This document shows positions 36,091-44,609 of a stretch of DNA of 64,000 bases, in pieces. The position numbers and the translations under genes are program-made. Numbering within the stretch: the stretch's first letter is position 1; the number at the start of each line of letters is the position of its first letter. Under the pieces are notes generated by a model. The model did no database searches. It had not been told where the DNA came from and was given only the letters and a program-made list of their open reading frames with translations. Source of the DNA: Parascardovia denticolens DSM 10105 = JCM 12538 (GTDB lineage Bacteria > Actinomycetota > Actinomycetes > Actinomycetales > Bifidobacteriaceae); NCBI RefSeq assembly GCF_001042675.1, contig NZ_AP012333.1:186001-250000 (forward strand), in the 5' to 3' direction.

Positions 36091-36462
36091 GTGAGAAAGG
36101 ACCGGGGAATACTCTTGGTGGGTATATGCCTGATCGTTGTCTTCGGGATAGTACTCCTCGCTTCCAAGGATTACAACGACCAAACCGAGAAAACCTTCGC
36201 CAAGATCGGCCGGTGGAACCTCATGACCATGAAGGACTGGGCTCTGCTGATCCTTTTCGCTGTCTCCCTTGGAGTGATTCTAGTAGCACTTAGTTGCAGT
36301 AACTTCGAAAACTATAGAATTCGGGAAGATACCCCCATTCGGGATTACTTGAACGAGATGGCCCGCCAGCAACACCTGCAGGGATGGGATCAGACCAAGC
36401 AAGAAGCCCACGAAAGGGCCACCCGCAAGCGTCATCACGGCGACGCTCCCAAGCCCCTCTGA
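36091..36462 (+). CDS. Two-helix membrane protein, hypothetical
   Basis: A 123-residue protein starting at GTG 36091. Transmembrane segments lie at about 7-25 (GILLVGICLIVVFGIVLL) and 50-70 (ALLILFAVSLGVILVAL). The C-terminal 45 residues are charged and cytosolic or external. No family known. The following 200 bp hold no convincing gene and lead to the tRNA-like remnant. Confidence 0.5.
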   Translation: MRKDRGILLVGICLIVVFGIVLLASKDYNDQTEKTFAKIGRWNLMTMKDWALLILFAVSLGVILVALSCSNFENYRIREDTPIRDYLNEMARQQHLQGWDQTKQEAHERATRKRHHGDAPKPL

Positions 36463-36666
36463 GAATTGGGCAGAGAGCGCTGGCGGCGTGCGGCGAGCAG
36501 GCCAACCAGCTTTACGATTCCCACGGCATCATTTGGGAGCCCGACAAGAAATAGGCTCAGCTAATTTCCCATGATGCCAAAAAGATGATGCTAAAGCGCG
36601 ATAGTCCTTGCAAAAGTACAAGGATAGAATCGAGGACAAGAGGTAAGCGTGAAGTATAAAAAAGCG

Positions 36667-36715
36667 TGCCCCCCGTGGGACTCGAACCCACAACCCACGA
36701 CTTTACGATCCGAAG
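36667..36715 (-). repeat. Displaced tRNA 3' end, left attachment site of the second element
   Basis: On the minus strand this reads AAGTCGTGGGT, a T-arm GTGGG TTCGAGT CCCAC, and GGGGGGC plus A, with no tRNA 5' half upstream. The 11-bp AAGTCGTGGGT and the AGCGTGCCCCC flank (plus strand) recur in the complete tRNA-Lys gene at 52842-52915. It is therefore the probable left end of the element. Confidence 0.65.
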
Positions 36716-36855
36716 CCATTATCGCTCTGCTCTTTTCTTTCGCGAATTTTCATTTTAGTGTGCCTTTGACAGTGATGTCAATAGTTAGAGGCGTTTTCTA
36801 AGCCTTTTTATTTTCCGAACTCATAACACATTCACACTATAACTATTTCACTCTG

Positions 36856-36870
36856 TCACACAATCACACG
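36856..36870 (+). promoter_or_regulatory. TCACACAATCACACG operator-like site 1
   Basis: The 15-bp word TCACACAATCACACG lies 46 bp before the methyltransferase gene start, surrounded by further CACA-rich words (ATTCACACT, AAGTGTGAAAG). Same word at 37471 and 38298. Confidence 0.6.
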
Positions 36871-36916
36871 TCAACACAAGTGTGAAAGAGCATAGAAGCG
36901 ACAATAGGGAGGAATC

Positions 36917-37468
36917 ATGGACGATAAGCAAGAGATCCGCATCCTGGACGCCTGCTACGGATCCCGCATGTTCTGGTGGGACAAGACCGAACCTCACACC
37001 ACTTTCATGGACATCCGCCAGGAGAACAGGGACATCACCAACGGCAGCGTCACCAAGCACGTGACAGTCAATCCGGACGTGATAGCCGACTTCCGGCGCA
37101 TGCCCTTCCCTGACAATCACTTCGACCTGGTGGTCTTCGACCCTCCCCATCTGATCTGGGCAGGACCCAAGTCCTTCATGAAAGCACAATACGGGCAACT
37201 ACCCGCCGACTGGCGCTCCTACATGAAAGACGGATTCGACGAATGCCTCCGAGTCCTGAAAAACACCGGCATCCTCCTGTTCAAATGGTCGCAGGCACAA
37301 ATCCACCTGGCCGACGTCCTGGCCGTCCTCGGCCGCACCCCCATCCTCGGAGACAAGCACGCCTCAACCCGCTGGGAAGTCTTCCTCAAACAACCCAACC
37401 CCCTACCCCTAGAAGACACGGGATTCCTGCAAGGAACCCTCCTCGAAGAAACCTCAACACAAGCGTGA
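36917..37468 (+). CDS. SAM-dependent methyltransferase (DNA methyltransferase-like)
   Basis: A 183-residue class I methyltransferase. ILDACYGSRMFWW (8-20) replaces the usual SAM-binding loop, a strand ending FMDIR follows, and FDPPH (about 75) is the motif IV found in amino-DNA methylases. Phage and plasmid orphan methylases look like this. GGGAGG precedes the ATG. It is first in an apparent regulon with ParA and RHH genes that share the same upstream word. Confidence 0.7.
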   Translation: MDDKQEIRILDACYGSRMFWWDKTEPHTTFMDIRQENRDITNGSVTKHVTVNPDVIADFRRMPFPDNHFDLVVFDPPHLIWAGPKSFMKAQYGQLPADWRSYMKDGFDECLRVLKNTGILLFKWSQAQIHLADVLAVLGRTPILGDKHASTRWEVFLKQPNPLPLEDTGFLQGTLLEETSTQA

Positions 37469-37470
37469 AA

Positions 37471-37485
37471 TCACACAATCACACG
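37471..37485 (+). promoter_or_regulatory. TCACACAATCACACG operator-like site 2
   Basis: Same 15-bp word, within a longer repeat (37465-37495) that is also found at 38292-38322. It lies 26 bp before the parA start. Confidence 0.6.
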
Positions 37486-37511
37486 AAAACACAGGAAAGG
37501 AATCAGCAATC

Positions 37512-38096
37512 ATGAGAATCACCATCGCCAACGCCAAAGGGGGAGTGGGCAAGACCACCTCCGCCATCTACCTCGCCCAGGCGGCCAGCCTGCGCGGCCA
37601 CCGGGCCGTCGTCCTGGACGCCGATCCCCAAGGGTCAGCCAGCCAATGGGCCGACCTGGCCGCCCAGGAAAACCAGCCTCTCGATTTCAATGTGCTGCCC
37701 GCCAATCCGGCCACCCTGAAAAGACCCAGGAAGACCGACCGCATCGAGATCGTGGACGCCGCCCCCACCGGCACAGCCTTGGCCGTAGCCATGGAAACCG
37801 CCGACTTCACCATCATCCCCTGCTCGGACAGCCCCCTGGACGTGCAGCAAGCCTGGGCGACCCTGGAGACAGCGAAAACACCAGCGGCCATCCTCCTCAT
37901 CCGCGTCGAGCAAGGCACCAAAGCCCTCAAAGCCGTCACCGACGCCTTCCAGCAGTGGACCACACCCATCTTCGACGCCCAAATCCGCAAACGCCAGGAC
38001 ATCAAAACAAGCATGGGACACAAACCGGTGAAGCTCTGGGAATACGCACAAGCATGGCAGGAGATCAGCCAAACCATCACAGGAGAACAATCATGA
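37512..38096 (+). CDS. parA: ParA-family partition ATPase (second copy)
   Basis: A 194-residue ParA with KGGVGKTT at 9-16 and VLDADPQGSASQW at 34-46. The first ~72 codons are nearly identical at DNA level to the ParA at 11359-11946, after which the proteins diverge (TDRIEIVDAAPTGTAL here). Its stop overlaps the next gene's ATG. It probably keeps the excised element stably inherited. Confidence 0.85.
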   Translation: MRITIANAKGGVGKTTSAIYLAQAASLRGHRAVVLDADPQGSASQWADLAAQENQPLDFNVLPANPATLKRPRKTDRIEIVDAAPTGTALAVAMETADFTIIPCSDSPLDVQQAWATLETAKTPAAILLIRVEQGTKALKAVTDAFQQWTTPIFDAQIRKRQDIKTSMGHKPVKLWEYAQAWQEISQTITGEQS

Positions 38097-38284
38097 AAAC
38101 CTACCTCATCCAGCAGAAAAGAACCATCTGCCAATACCAGAGCGCCACCATCAGCGCCGACAGCAGCCAGGAAGCCATCGAGATCTTCAACCAGCTGAGC
38201 GATGAAGACAAACAATGGCAGGAAACCGACCACACCAGAGTCAGCAAACCACACGCCTGGCTCATCAGAAACTACCAGCAATAA
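38093..38284 (+). CDS. Small hypothetical protein between parA and the RHH gene
   Basis: A 63-residue protein from ATG 38093, overlapping the ParA stop as ATGA. It contains QYQSATISADSSQEAIEIFNQ, like short beta-beta-alpha plasmid proteins. No known function; an accessory partition or regulatory role is possible. The left element lacks it. Confidence 0.55.
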   Translation: MKTYLIQQKRTICQYQSATISADSSQEAIEIFNQLSDEDKQWQETDHTRVSKPHAWLIRNYQQ

Positions 38285-38297
38285 CACCAGCGTGAAA

Positions 38298-38312
38298 TCA
38301 CACAATCACACG
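38298..38312 (+). promoter_or_regulatory. TCACACAATCACACG operator-like site 3
   Basis: Third exact copy of the word, 23 bp before the RHH gene. Three consecutive genes thus have the same site, as expected for a regulator acting on its own cluster. Confidence 0.6.
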
Positions 38313-38334
38313 AAAACACAGGGAAAGAACAACC

Positions 38335-38553
38335 ATGAAAAACATAAACCTCATCCCACAATCCACACACCACACCATCCAGGAACTCGCCCACACCACC
38401 CCACAAGCCACGAGCGACGAATGGAAAGCCACCGGGCTGAAAGTCCGTCCAGATACGTGGAAAAGAGCGAAACGATACGCCGCCGACCACGAGATGAAAC
38501 TGCAAAACCTCGTCGACGAAGCACTCCGCCACTACCTGAACCAGATGAACTAG
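38335..38553 (+). CDS. RHH-like DNA-binding protein (paralogue of 11141-11356)
   Basis: A 72-residue protein with TGLKVRPDTWKRAKRYAAD and LVDEALRHYL, the strand-helix-helix pattern of small partition or antitoxin-like repressors. It shares most residues with the left element's copy. Likely binds the TCACACAATCACACG sites (inference from proximity and repetition). Confidence 0.7.
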   Translation: MKNINLIPQSTHHTIQELAHTTPQATSDEWKATGLKVRPDTWKRAKRYAADHEMKLQNLVDEALRHYLNQMN

Positions 38554-38622
38554 CCGCTAGAAACGCTAGTATCGCGGGTATTGTAAGGGGAAATCTATGC
38601 ATGTGAGAGGAAGGATACGGTT

Positions 38623-39465
38623 ATGGAATATCCAACGCACAGACAACCACCCCAGGAATGGGTTCCCCTGCTCGACCAATGGGTCAAATACCTCAGAATC
38701 CGCGGCTGCACACCAGCCACTATCGAAAACTGGTGGTACAACGTCAGCCGTCTCGCTCTCATCCTGAACAAGCCCGTCTACCAAATCAGTGACGAGGACA
38801 TCATCGACTACATGGACAGGGGATTAAGCGCCAATGGAATCAGAAACAACAGGAACGCTTTCAACAGCTTCTTCGACTACCTGATCACCGCTGGCCTACG
38901 GGAAGACAACCCCCTGGCCGCACTGCCGAAAGTCAAAAGAGACAAGCACAAAATGAGGCCCGCCAGCCGTCAACAAGTCGAGAAAGGCCTGCACGACCCG
39001 GACCCCACCGCGCGCCTCATGGTCATGATGCTCGCCGACCTAGGAGTCCGTAGAAGTGAGCTCGCCCAAATTCGCAAAGAGGACCTCATCCAAGAAGACA
39101 AATACACGACCATCATCATCCATGGCAAAGGCGATAAGGACAGGATCCTACCGCTATCCCAACGCCTGCAACAAATCCTCACCGCCATGCCAGACGGCTA
39201 CCTCTTCCCAGGACGCTTCCACGGGCACGTCCACCCTGATACCGTCTACCGGTACGTCAAACGAGCCACAGGAGCCACACCGCACGCCATCCGCCGCCGC
39301 TTCGCCACCGACCTCTGGCATGCGACCGGAGACGCAGTCAAAGTCCAAGGAATGCTAGGCCACGAGAGCCTGGCCACCACGCAAGCCTACATTTACAGCA
39401 CGCAAGACGATCTGAAACAAGCGGTAGACCAGCTGGTCATCTACCGGCAACATCGCCAAGCCTAA
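38623..39465 (+). CDS. Tyrosine recombinase (XerC/D-like integrase)
   Basis: A 280-residue integrase with an N-terminal SAM-like domain (12-95) and catalytic domain (115-275). Catalytic residues visible are Arg143 (GVRRSEL), Lys169 (HGKGDKD), His221 and Arg224 (HAIRRR), His247 (LGHES) and Tyr256 (TQAYIY). It is short and Xer-like, different from the 398-residue integrase of the left element. It lies 2 kb from the left attachment remnant and probably drives integration at tRNA-Lys. Confidence 0.88.
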   Translation: MEYPTHRQPPQEWVPLLDQWVKYLRIRGCTPATIENWWYNVSRLALILNKPVYQISDEDIIDYMDRGLSANGIRNNRNAFNSFFDYLITAGLREDNPLAALPKVKRDKHKMRPASRQQVEKGLHDPDPTARLMVMMLADLGVRRSELAQIRKEDLIQEDKYTTIIIHGKGDKDRILPLSQRLQQILTAMPDGYLFPGRFHGHVHPDTVYRYVKRATGATPHAIRRRFATDLWHATGDAVKVQGMLGHESLATTQAYIYSTQDDLKQAVDQLVIYRQHRQA

Positions 39466-39495
39466 CTACAATCAACAGTGAAGGGAGCACACATC

Positions 39496-39708
39496 ATGGA
39501 AACAATGGAAAAACTCATAGGGTTCATCGCCGGCATCGTCATCCTCATCTGGATATGCGGGAAACTCTTCACAGCGTTCCTGCCCTGGCTCTTCGGCATC
39601 ACCATCGCCCTGATCATCATCAAGACAGGCGTCTGGATGTACAAGAACTCCCGAGAGGACGAGGACCAACCCTACATCGACACCACCGCAGAACCCTACA
39701 ACGAGTAA
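39496..39708 (+). CDS. Small two-helix membrane protein
   Basis: A 70-residue protein with two hydrophobic segments (IGFIAGIVILIWICGKLF and LFGITIALIIIKTGVWMY) and an acidic tail. AAGGGAG precedes ATG 39496. No family recognised. Confidence 0.55.
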   Translation: METMEKLIGFIAGIVILIWICGKLFTAFLPWLFGITIALIIIKTGVWMYKNSREDEDQPYIDTTAEPYNE

Positions 39709-39811
39709 GCGGTTTTACTGTGGAATGATTGCGTTGCATCTACACAAATACATGGCGGTATCCTCTAAAGACATAAGTATTATGGCTTCCCAGTGAGATA
39801 GGATAAAGCTT

Positions 39812-40582
39812 ATGCAGATGTTATTTCTTGACGAGAGCGGAACAGCTCCGAATAAAAATGACGTGAGCAAAAGCCCCTATTTTGTGCTTGGTGGTATCAT
39901 CGTCCCCGAAGCACAATGGAAGTCGCTTCAAAGAAATCTTCGCCAAACAAAAAAGGAATATAACGTTGACGGCGAGATTAAGTGGAGATACTTTATTTAT
40001 CATCCACTGGCAAAAAGAACGACACCTACATCGCATCTAGACCAAAATCAGCTTGATAATCTACGCGATGATTTGTATCAGATCATCGCACGGACTAAGA
40101 GCTTTCGCCTCCTTGCCGCCGTTGTAGATACGAAAGCGTACTACCAACGGCATCCATCAAATGATGCTGAGGATTTATATCATGACGCATTCGAGGTCAT
40201 TTGTGAGAGGTTCCAGTATTACTTACAAGATATGGGTAGGGCAACAACGGGGACCAATATTTATGGCATGATTGTGATTGATGAGAGAAATCAATGGCAG
40301 AATAAGCAACTTGATGAGTTCCATTATCAACTACTGAATAATCATGATGCACATCGTTCAAATTACAATAATCTTGTTGAAGGTCTTTTCATAGCAGCAT
40401 CCCATCATAGTGTTGGAGTCCAATTTGCTGATTTAGTCGCAGGCGCCGTCTACCGGATGGTATCCAAGAATGATGATCGTTTCTATAACAAGATTAAAGA
40501 TAACTTTAGAAAGAGTCCCGAAGGAGATGTAAACGGATATGGAATCGTATCTGTACCTCATAGAGCAATAAGAATCAGATAA
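39812..40582 (+). CDS. DUF3800 domain protein
   Basis: A 256-residue protein with the DUF3800 signature: LFLDESGT at the start, YFVLGGIIVPE, EIKWRYF, a middle VIDERN and a late GVQFADLVAGAVYR. The fold resembles RNase H-like nucleases, with acids at DESG and AD. Such genes are common in mobile elements and defence islands; the activity is unproven. AT-rich relative to neighbours. A structured RNA-like sequence begins seven bases after the stop. Confidence 0.75.
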   Translation: MQMLFLDESGTAPNKNDVSKSPYFVLGGIIVPEAQWKSLQRNLRQTKKEYNVDGEIKWRYFIYHPLAKRTTPTSHLDQNQLDNLRDDLYQIIARTKSFRLLAAVVDTKAYYQRHPSNDAEDLYHDAFEVICERFQYYLQDMGRATTGTNIYGMIVIDERNQWQNKQLDEFHYQLLNNHDAHRSNYNNLVEGLFIAASHHSVGVQFADLVAGAVYRMVSKNDDRFYNKIKDNFRKSPEGDVNGYGIVSVPHRAIRIR

Positions 40583-40588
40583 AAATAG

Positions 40589-40642
40589 ACGCCGTGTCGA
40601 GGGGTGTACCCTCAAACCTGCAATGTGGCGCAGTCACGGCGT
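40589..40642 (+). ncRNA. Candidate three-way-junction RNA after the DUF3800 gene
   Basis: The sequence folds as an 8-bp outer stem (ACGCCGTG 40589-40596 / CACGGCGT 40635-40642) enclosing two hairpins: GAGGG-GTGTA-CCCTC and CTGC-AATGTGGC-GCAG. All nested pairs are canonical. No U tract follows, so it is not a simple terminator. It could be a small RNA, a processing element or a protein-bound structure. Confidence 0.35.
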
Positions 40643-40702
40643 AAGACCTATTGTAATGGTGAGCGATAAAGTTGTCAACTCATCTTTGTACCTAAAGATG
40701 GG

Positions 40703-41851
40703 CTAGTACCAGTGGTGTGTTTGCCAGAATGCCTGCGCGCCGAAGGGATCATGGTAGCGGCTCTTGATGTACTGCAAACCCCACTTGATCTGGGTTAACG
40801 CGTTATCATGCCAATCATCACCGGCGGAAGCCATCTTCGCCCCGGAATGACCAGGGCCTAAAGCCTGGGGAATACCATAAGCGCCACTGGAAGGATTGGT
40901 CGCATCCCACCTCCAACCGGACTCATGCTCCCATACCCATACCAGGGCGTTCCACTGCTTGTCATCATCCCAATCCTTATACGCCTGGCTGATATACCGT
41001 TTGGCCAAGGCTTTCGCCTGCATGGGAGTCGCATGCCTCCCATCGCCGTGATAATCCTTGTCAATATCCATGCTGGCGGCGGAAACCGTGGCGGTACCAG
41101 CCGCCGGACACGCCGGAGAAGAGGCCGTGGATACGGTGCTTTGGGCAGTGGAAACAGCAGGCTTGAGCGCGCCGGTATACCGGTAAGCGGCATTCAGATA
41201 CGCTTTACCCGCTCCGGATGATGGCTCACTGCTGATCTCATGATGCGTCTGGTCCCCAGGAGCACCGTCAATGCCGCCATTCTCCGCGGAATGGGCCGCG
41301 ATGAAACGTCCCTGACCCTCATAAATCTCCGTATGCGTGGCAGCGTTCACCAGGATATCCCCACGCTGCAGCCTGCTGAGGTTGCCACCCCAGGAGAATT
41401 CTTGGAATCCCATCCGTTTCAAAGCCGCATCCATCCCCGTGGTCGCGAAAGGATACGAAGGAACCATCGTGAAGCCCGCGGCTTTCAGCGCGTACCAGAC
41501 CAGGGAGGAGCAATCATAATCAGGATTCCCGTTCCGGCGTGACTGGGAATACCCGTGAGAATCATCGTCGGCGATATCCTCGGCATACTTCACGTACTTC
41601 TCCACCGTCGCATTATCCGCTACCGGCAACGAAGCCGTGCTGGCACCCTGCCCCGGTGCGGGGGCGGAGGAGGAGCCGGAAGAAAAGAGGATAGACAGTA
41701 CGGTCGGCATATCATAACAGCCATTCAGCATGGCCGTCATATCCTGCGGCCCGCACGCGGACAGCAAGCCAACCATCACCGCCAGGCAACCGGCCAGGAA
41801 CATCCGACCCTTCCGGGTGGCAGAATGTTGTGGACGGGGATGCTTAATCAT
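40703..41851 (-). CDS. Lipoprotein peptidoglycan hydrolase (NlpC/P60-like + SLT-like)
   Basis: A 382-residue exported enzyme. Lipobox LLSAC (Cys33) follows a basic start. A CHAP/NlpC-type cysteine peptidase domain begins near residue 83, with nucleophile Cys114 in DYDCSSLVWYAL and a later THTEIYEG for the His. After a Ser/Thr/Ala linker, the C-terminal domain has ALVWVWEHESGW, SSGAYGIPQAL, as in soluble lytic transglycosylases. Such double enzymes open the wall for conjugation machines. The ATG at 41851 overlaps the previous gene. No secretion ATPase is seen nearby. Confidence 0.8.
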   Translation of the reverse strand: MIKHPRPQHSATRKGRMFLAGCLAVMVGLLSACGPQDMTAMLNGCYDMPTVLSILFSSGSSSAPAPGQGASTASLPVADNATVEKYVKYAEDIADDDSHGYSQSRRNGNPDYDCSSLVWYALKAAGFTMVPSYPFATTGMDAALKRMGFQEFSWGGNLSRLQRGDILVNAATHTEIYEGQGRFIAAHSAENGGIDGAPGDQTHHEISSEPSSGAGKAYLNAAYRYTGALKPAVSTAQSTVSTASSPACPAAGTATVSAASMDIDKDYHGDGRHATPMQAKALAKRYISQAYKDWDDDKQWNALVWVWEHESGWRWDATNPSSGAYGIPQALGPGHSGAKMASAGDDWHDNALTQIKWGLQYIKSRYHDPFGAQAFWQTHHWY

Positions 41852-42995
41852 CACTGGTATCCATCAGCCAGGAAGGAGTCTGCCCGCCAACAGCCACTTC
41901 CGTCACCACGCACGGAGCGGACGGCAGCCCATAACCGGTATAGTTCGAACCATGAAAAGACATGACGGACGGGCCCTGCAAGCCTAGCGACCCCTCCGGC
42001 AGATACGATTTCTCCAACCCACCGGACTCCCATAATCTCTTGGTCAGAACCTTGTCATACGGTTTGCCATTCTTATCCGTGAACATTTCCGGATACCCAT
42101 CCTTGGCGTACACGTTATTCGCCTGCATGGCGGCAGGGCAGTACGTCGTCACATGCCACAAGCCGTCATCCATAGGGATGGTCACCACGTTAAAATAACT
42201 CTGCAGGATCAGCTGCGGATCCACGGTGGACGGCAAAGACAACCCCTGCGGGGTGGGGAAATTGAACTTCTGCTTCGCCCCATAGTAGAAATATCGGGGC
42301 TGCACACTGATCAGACTGGTATCGTTCTCCGTCTCAGTAGTATTCCGGTTAAGCCCATCAGCGGAACACAGATCGGAATCAGGATAGGGCAAGCCGGTGA
42401 CCACTCCCTCCAGAGCCGCGTCATGATCCGTACACAGCGTGTTCGGAGCGAACTTGCGCTGCGCCCACCAGTAGCGCGGCGCGTTCGGCATGTAATACGA
42501 ATCCTCATGACCGGGCACGGCATGGAAATTCTCGCGCATACGAGCCGCCCACACCGCGTCCGAGGTCTTACTGTCGATAAGGTCATTGACCGTCTTCAAC
42601 GCCACATAGCCGGAAGAAAACGTGTCATGCGGCAGCGTGATATACCAGCTGCTCGGAACGCCACCGCGATCAGCCTTCTTGATATACTCCTCCCCTTTCG
42701 ATCCCAACACGAACCGTTGGGACGACCATGCGCCTGGCAAAGGCAGTCCTGCCTGCCGTAACCCATTCCACTGCGATGCTTCCTCCGCCTGTTTCCTGCC
42801 CTTGTGGGTCGGGGTGGAAGAAGCGGTCAGACCAGCGGGCAAAGACTCCTGCCTATCCCGCCAGGAATCCCAGGCACCATAAGCGCCACCCACGATAACC
42901 GCGATGACGAGCAAAGCGATCATCGCCAAACGCGACTTGACCGGATGCTTCTTCCGGTTCTCAACAGCTTCATCACTATAATCAAATAACGCCAT
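41844..42995 (-). CDS. Membrane-anchored extracellular hypothetical protein
   Basis: A 383-residue protein with one transmembrane helix (about 25-43, IALLVIAVIVGGAYGAW) and a large external domain containing several Cys and aromatic residues (YYMPNAPRYWWAQRKF). No domain recognised. It is coupled to the hydrolase gene and the coiled-coil gene upstream, suggesting a cell-surface complex of the element. ATG 42995 is preferred over the GTG before it. Confidence 0.6.
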   Translation of the reverse strand: MALFDYSDEAVENRKKHPVKSRLAMIALLVIAVIVGGAYGAWDSWRDRQESLPAGLTASSTPTHKGRKQAEEASQWNGLRQAGLPLPGAWSSQRFVLGSKGEEYIKKADRGGVPSSWYITLPHDTFSSGYVALKTVNDLIDSKTSDAVWAARMRENFHAVPGHEDSYYMPNAPRYWWAQRKFAPNTLCTDHDAALEGVVTGLPYPDSDLCSADGLNRNTTETENDTSLISVQPRYFYYGAKQKFNFPTPQGLSLPSTVDPQLILQSYFNVVTIPMDDGLWHVTTYCPAAMQANNVYAKDGYPEMFTDKNGKPYDKVLTKRLWESGGLEKSYLPEGSLGLQGPSVMSFHGSNYTGYGLPSAPCVVTEVAVGGQTPSWLMDTSDD

Positions 42996-43016
42996 CACAC
43001 GCCCCCCTCTTCCAGG

Positions 43017-43358
43017 TCACTCATCCACTCCGGAGGACGCATCCCCCTCATCTTCCGGCGCTTGGGACAGCGTATTATCATCTTCAACACTATCAGCGTG
43101 CAAAACATTTCGAGCAGCCTGTTGGACAGATTCATCCAACAGACTCAACTCAGAGCGATCCACGCCCACCTGCTTCGCCCGCCGTTTCAAATCAGATACC
43201 TGCTGCCTCTTATCAGCCAACTGATCAGACAGCAAAATAACCTGGCTGACAGCCTCCATATACTCAGTCTCGAAATCCAGCCGAGCCTGCTGGCGAGCTA
43301 TCTTCAACCGGGCCGCCTGCCTGCCGATCTGCCGCACCATACGATCCGTATCACCCAT
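43017..43358 (-). CDS. Coiled-coil hypothetical protein
   Basis: A 113-residue protein, helical and coiled-coil from about 5 to 80 (AARLKIARQQARLDFETEYM, LADKRQQVSDLKRRAKQV), with an acidic tail. GGAAGG stands nine bases before ATG 43358. First gene of the three-gene minus-strand operon. Confidence 0.6.
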   Translation of the reverse strand: MGDTDRMVRQIGRQAARLKIARQQARLDFETEYMEAVSQVILLSDQLADKRQQVSDLKRRAKQVGVDRSELSLLDESVQQAARNVLHADSVEDDNTLSQAPEDEGDASSGVDE

Positions 43359-43430
43359 GACTTGCATCCTTCCATGAGAAAACTGTTTTCCAGTGACTCT
43401 CCCATCCTCGCAGAAAACAAGCAGGCCGCC

Positions 43431-43496
43431 GGGTGGAAATGGATCCTCACTTCGCTCTTTTCCACCCGACGGTCATGGGGAAACCTGACATCATGG
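43431..43496. repeat. GGGTGGAA/TTCCACCC hairpin, oriT-like copy
   Basis: Arms GGGTGGAA (43431-43438) and TTCCACCC (43460-43467) with a 21-nt spacer, followed by GACGGTCATGGGGAAACCTGA. The same arms form the hairpin in front of the relaxase at 50538-50559. A related block lies at 45554-45595. Confidence 0.5.
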
Positions 43497-43529
43497 GAAG
43501 CGTAAACCATTCAAGCTAAGGAGTGCATT

Positions 43530-43862
43530 ATGCCCAGCATGTTCACATGGATTATCGCCAACCAAAACCTCGCCTACGCAGGAGTCTTCATCTTCCTCGC
43601 CATCAGCCTCGCCCTGACCCTCCTCGGCCACCAGCTGTGGGTGACCGCCGACCAGGATGACGACGAGACCCATAGCGCGCAAGCGCGCAAGCCCGCCAGC
43701 ATCATCTGCTACATTATCGCCGCGGTGTCCGCCGTCCTCGCCCTCTACTGCCTCGATGGTGTACTCGCCACCAGTTTTCACGCCACTTTCATCGCCTGCA
43801 TCATCATTGATGTCATCCTCATCCTTCTCATCCCCATCATCACCCGATTCACTCACAACTAA
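43530..43862 (+). CDS. Three-helix membrane protein
   Basis: A 110-residue protein with hydrophobic segments at about 14-33, 55-72 and 84-104 (IACIIIDVILILLIPII). The loop between the first two is acidic (TADQDDDETHS). CTAAGGAG precedes the ATG. No family recognised; an element surface protein is likely. Confidence 0.55.
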   Translation: MPSMFTWIIANQNLAYAGVFIFLAISLALTLLGHQLWVTADQDDDETHSAQARKPASIICYIIAAVSAVLALYCLDGVLATSFHATFIACIIIDVILILLIPIITRFTHN

Positions 43863-43887
43863 TCAGAACTAAGAAAACAAGCAGATT

Positions 43888-43918
43888 AGGGGCTCCTCAT
43901 CGGAGCCCCTATTTTATT
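43888..43918 (+). terminator. Rho-independent terminator
   Basis: AGGGGCTCC (43888-43896), loop TCATC, GGAGCCCCT (43902-43910), then ATTTTATT. Terminates the small membrane-protein gene. Confidence 0.85.
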
Positions 43919-44051
43919 GTCCAGGAAAATGCAGAGAACAGTCGATTAAGTCAAAGCCCCGCACTGATAAGACACTTCCAGGGGTTACAAGCCTATGATC
44001 GGTACATCAGATCATAGTGGACGAATCATCCCAACCATATGCTCATCACCC

Positions 44052-44609
44052 TCAGCCTTTCCTGCTTAGAAGCCTATAGATGGTGGTGCGGCTTACACCA
44101 TAGAGTTTCCCGATCTGACCAACTGAAAGATCGCCTTGACCATACAGTTCACGGATCTTCTTGATCTTCCCCGGCGTGAGCTTGCGAGGCCGGCCGCCCT
44201 TGCGCCCCCGCGCTCGTGCGGCAACTAATCCCGCATTCGTGCGTTCCACGATCAAGTCACGCTCAAACTGAGCGAGACTAGCAAAAATGTTGAAGACGAG
44301 AATCCCGCCGGTCGTGGTCGTATCAATGCTTTCGGTCAAGGAGATGAATTGCACCTGCTTCCTGCGGAAACCATCGACGAGCGTAACCAGGTCCTGCACG
44401 CTACGGCCCAGCCGATCCAACTTCCAGACAACAACGGCGTCGCCTTCCCTCAACGCGGCGATCATACGGTCAAGCTCCGGTCTGCTTGACTTCGTCCCCG
44501 ATACACCCCGATCAGCATAGATCCTCTCACAGCCAGCCTTCTCTAGTGCGTCTGTTTGAAGAACGATATTCTGATCAGAGGTACTGACCCTGGCATACCC
44601 GATTCTCAT
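44052..44609 (-). CDS. Serine recombinase (resolvase/invertase)
   Basis: A 185-residue small serine recombinase. The nucleophile Ser9 is in GYARVSTSDQN; later come RPELDRMIAALREGD, WKLDRLGRS, and the E-helix LAQFERDLIVERT. The C-terminal HTH is VGQIGKLYGVSRTTIYRLL. It could resolve dimers or invert DNA between res-like sites. ATG 44609 is chosen over a TTG three codons earlier. Palindromes lie upstream at 44713-44746 and 44963-44988. Confidence 0.9.
   Translation of the reverse strand: MRIGYARVSTSDQNIVLQTDALEKAGCERIYADRGVSGTKSSRPELDRMIAALREGDAVVVWKLDRLGRSVQDLVTLVDGFRRKQVQFISLTESIDTTTTGGILVFNIFASLAQFERDLIVERTNAGLVAARARGRKGGRPRKLTPGKIKKIRELYGQGDLSVGQIGKLYGVSRTTIYRLLSRKG

Noticed and set aside
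35536-36183. A minus-strand gene opposite the 328-residue hypothetical protein
   Set aside because: It has antisense-like composition and no ribosome binding site; the plus frame is also only moderately supported, so the region is reported with low confidence.
36661-36725. A complete tRNA gene
   Set aside because: Only the 3' half (variable loop, T-arm, acceptor strand) is present; no D-arm or 5' acceptor strand lies upstream on the minus strand.
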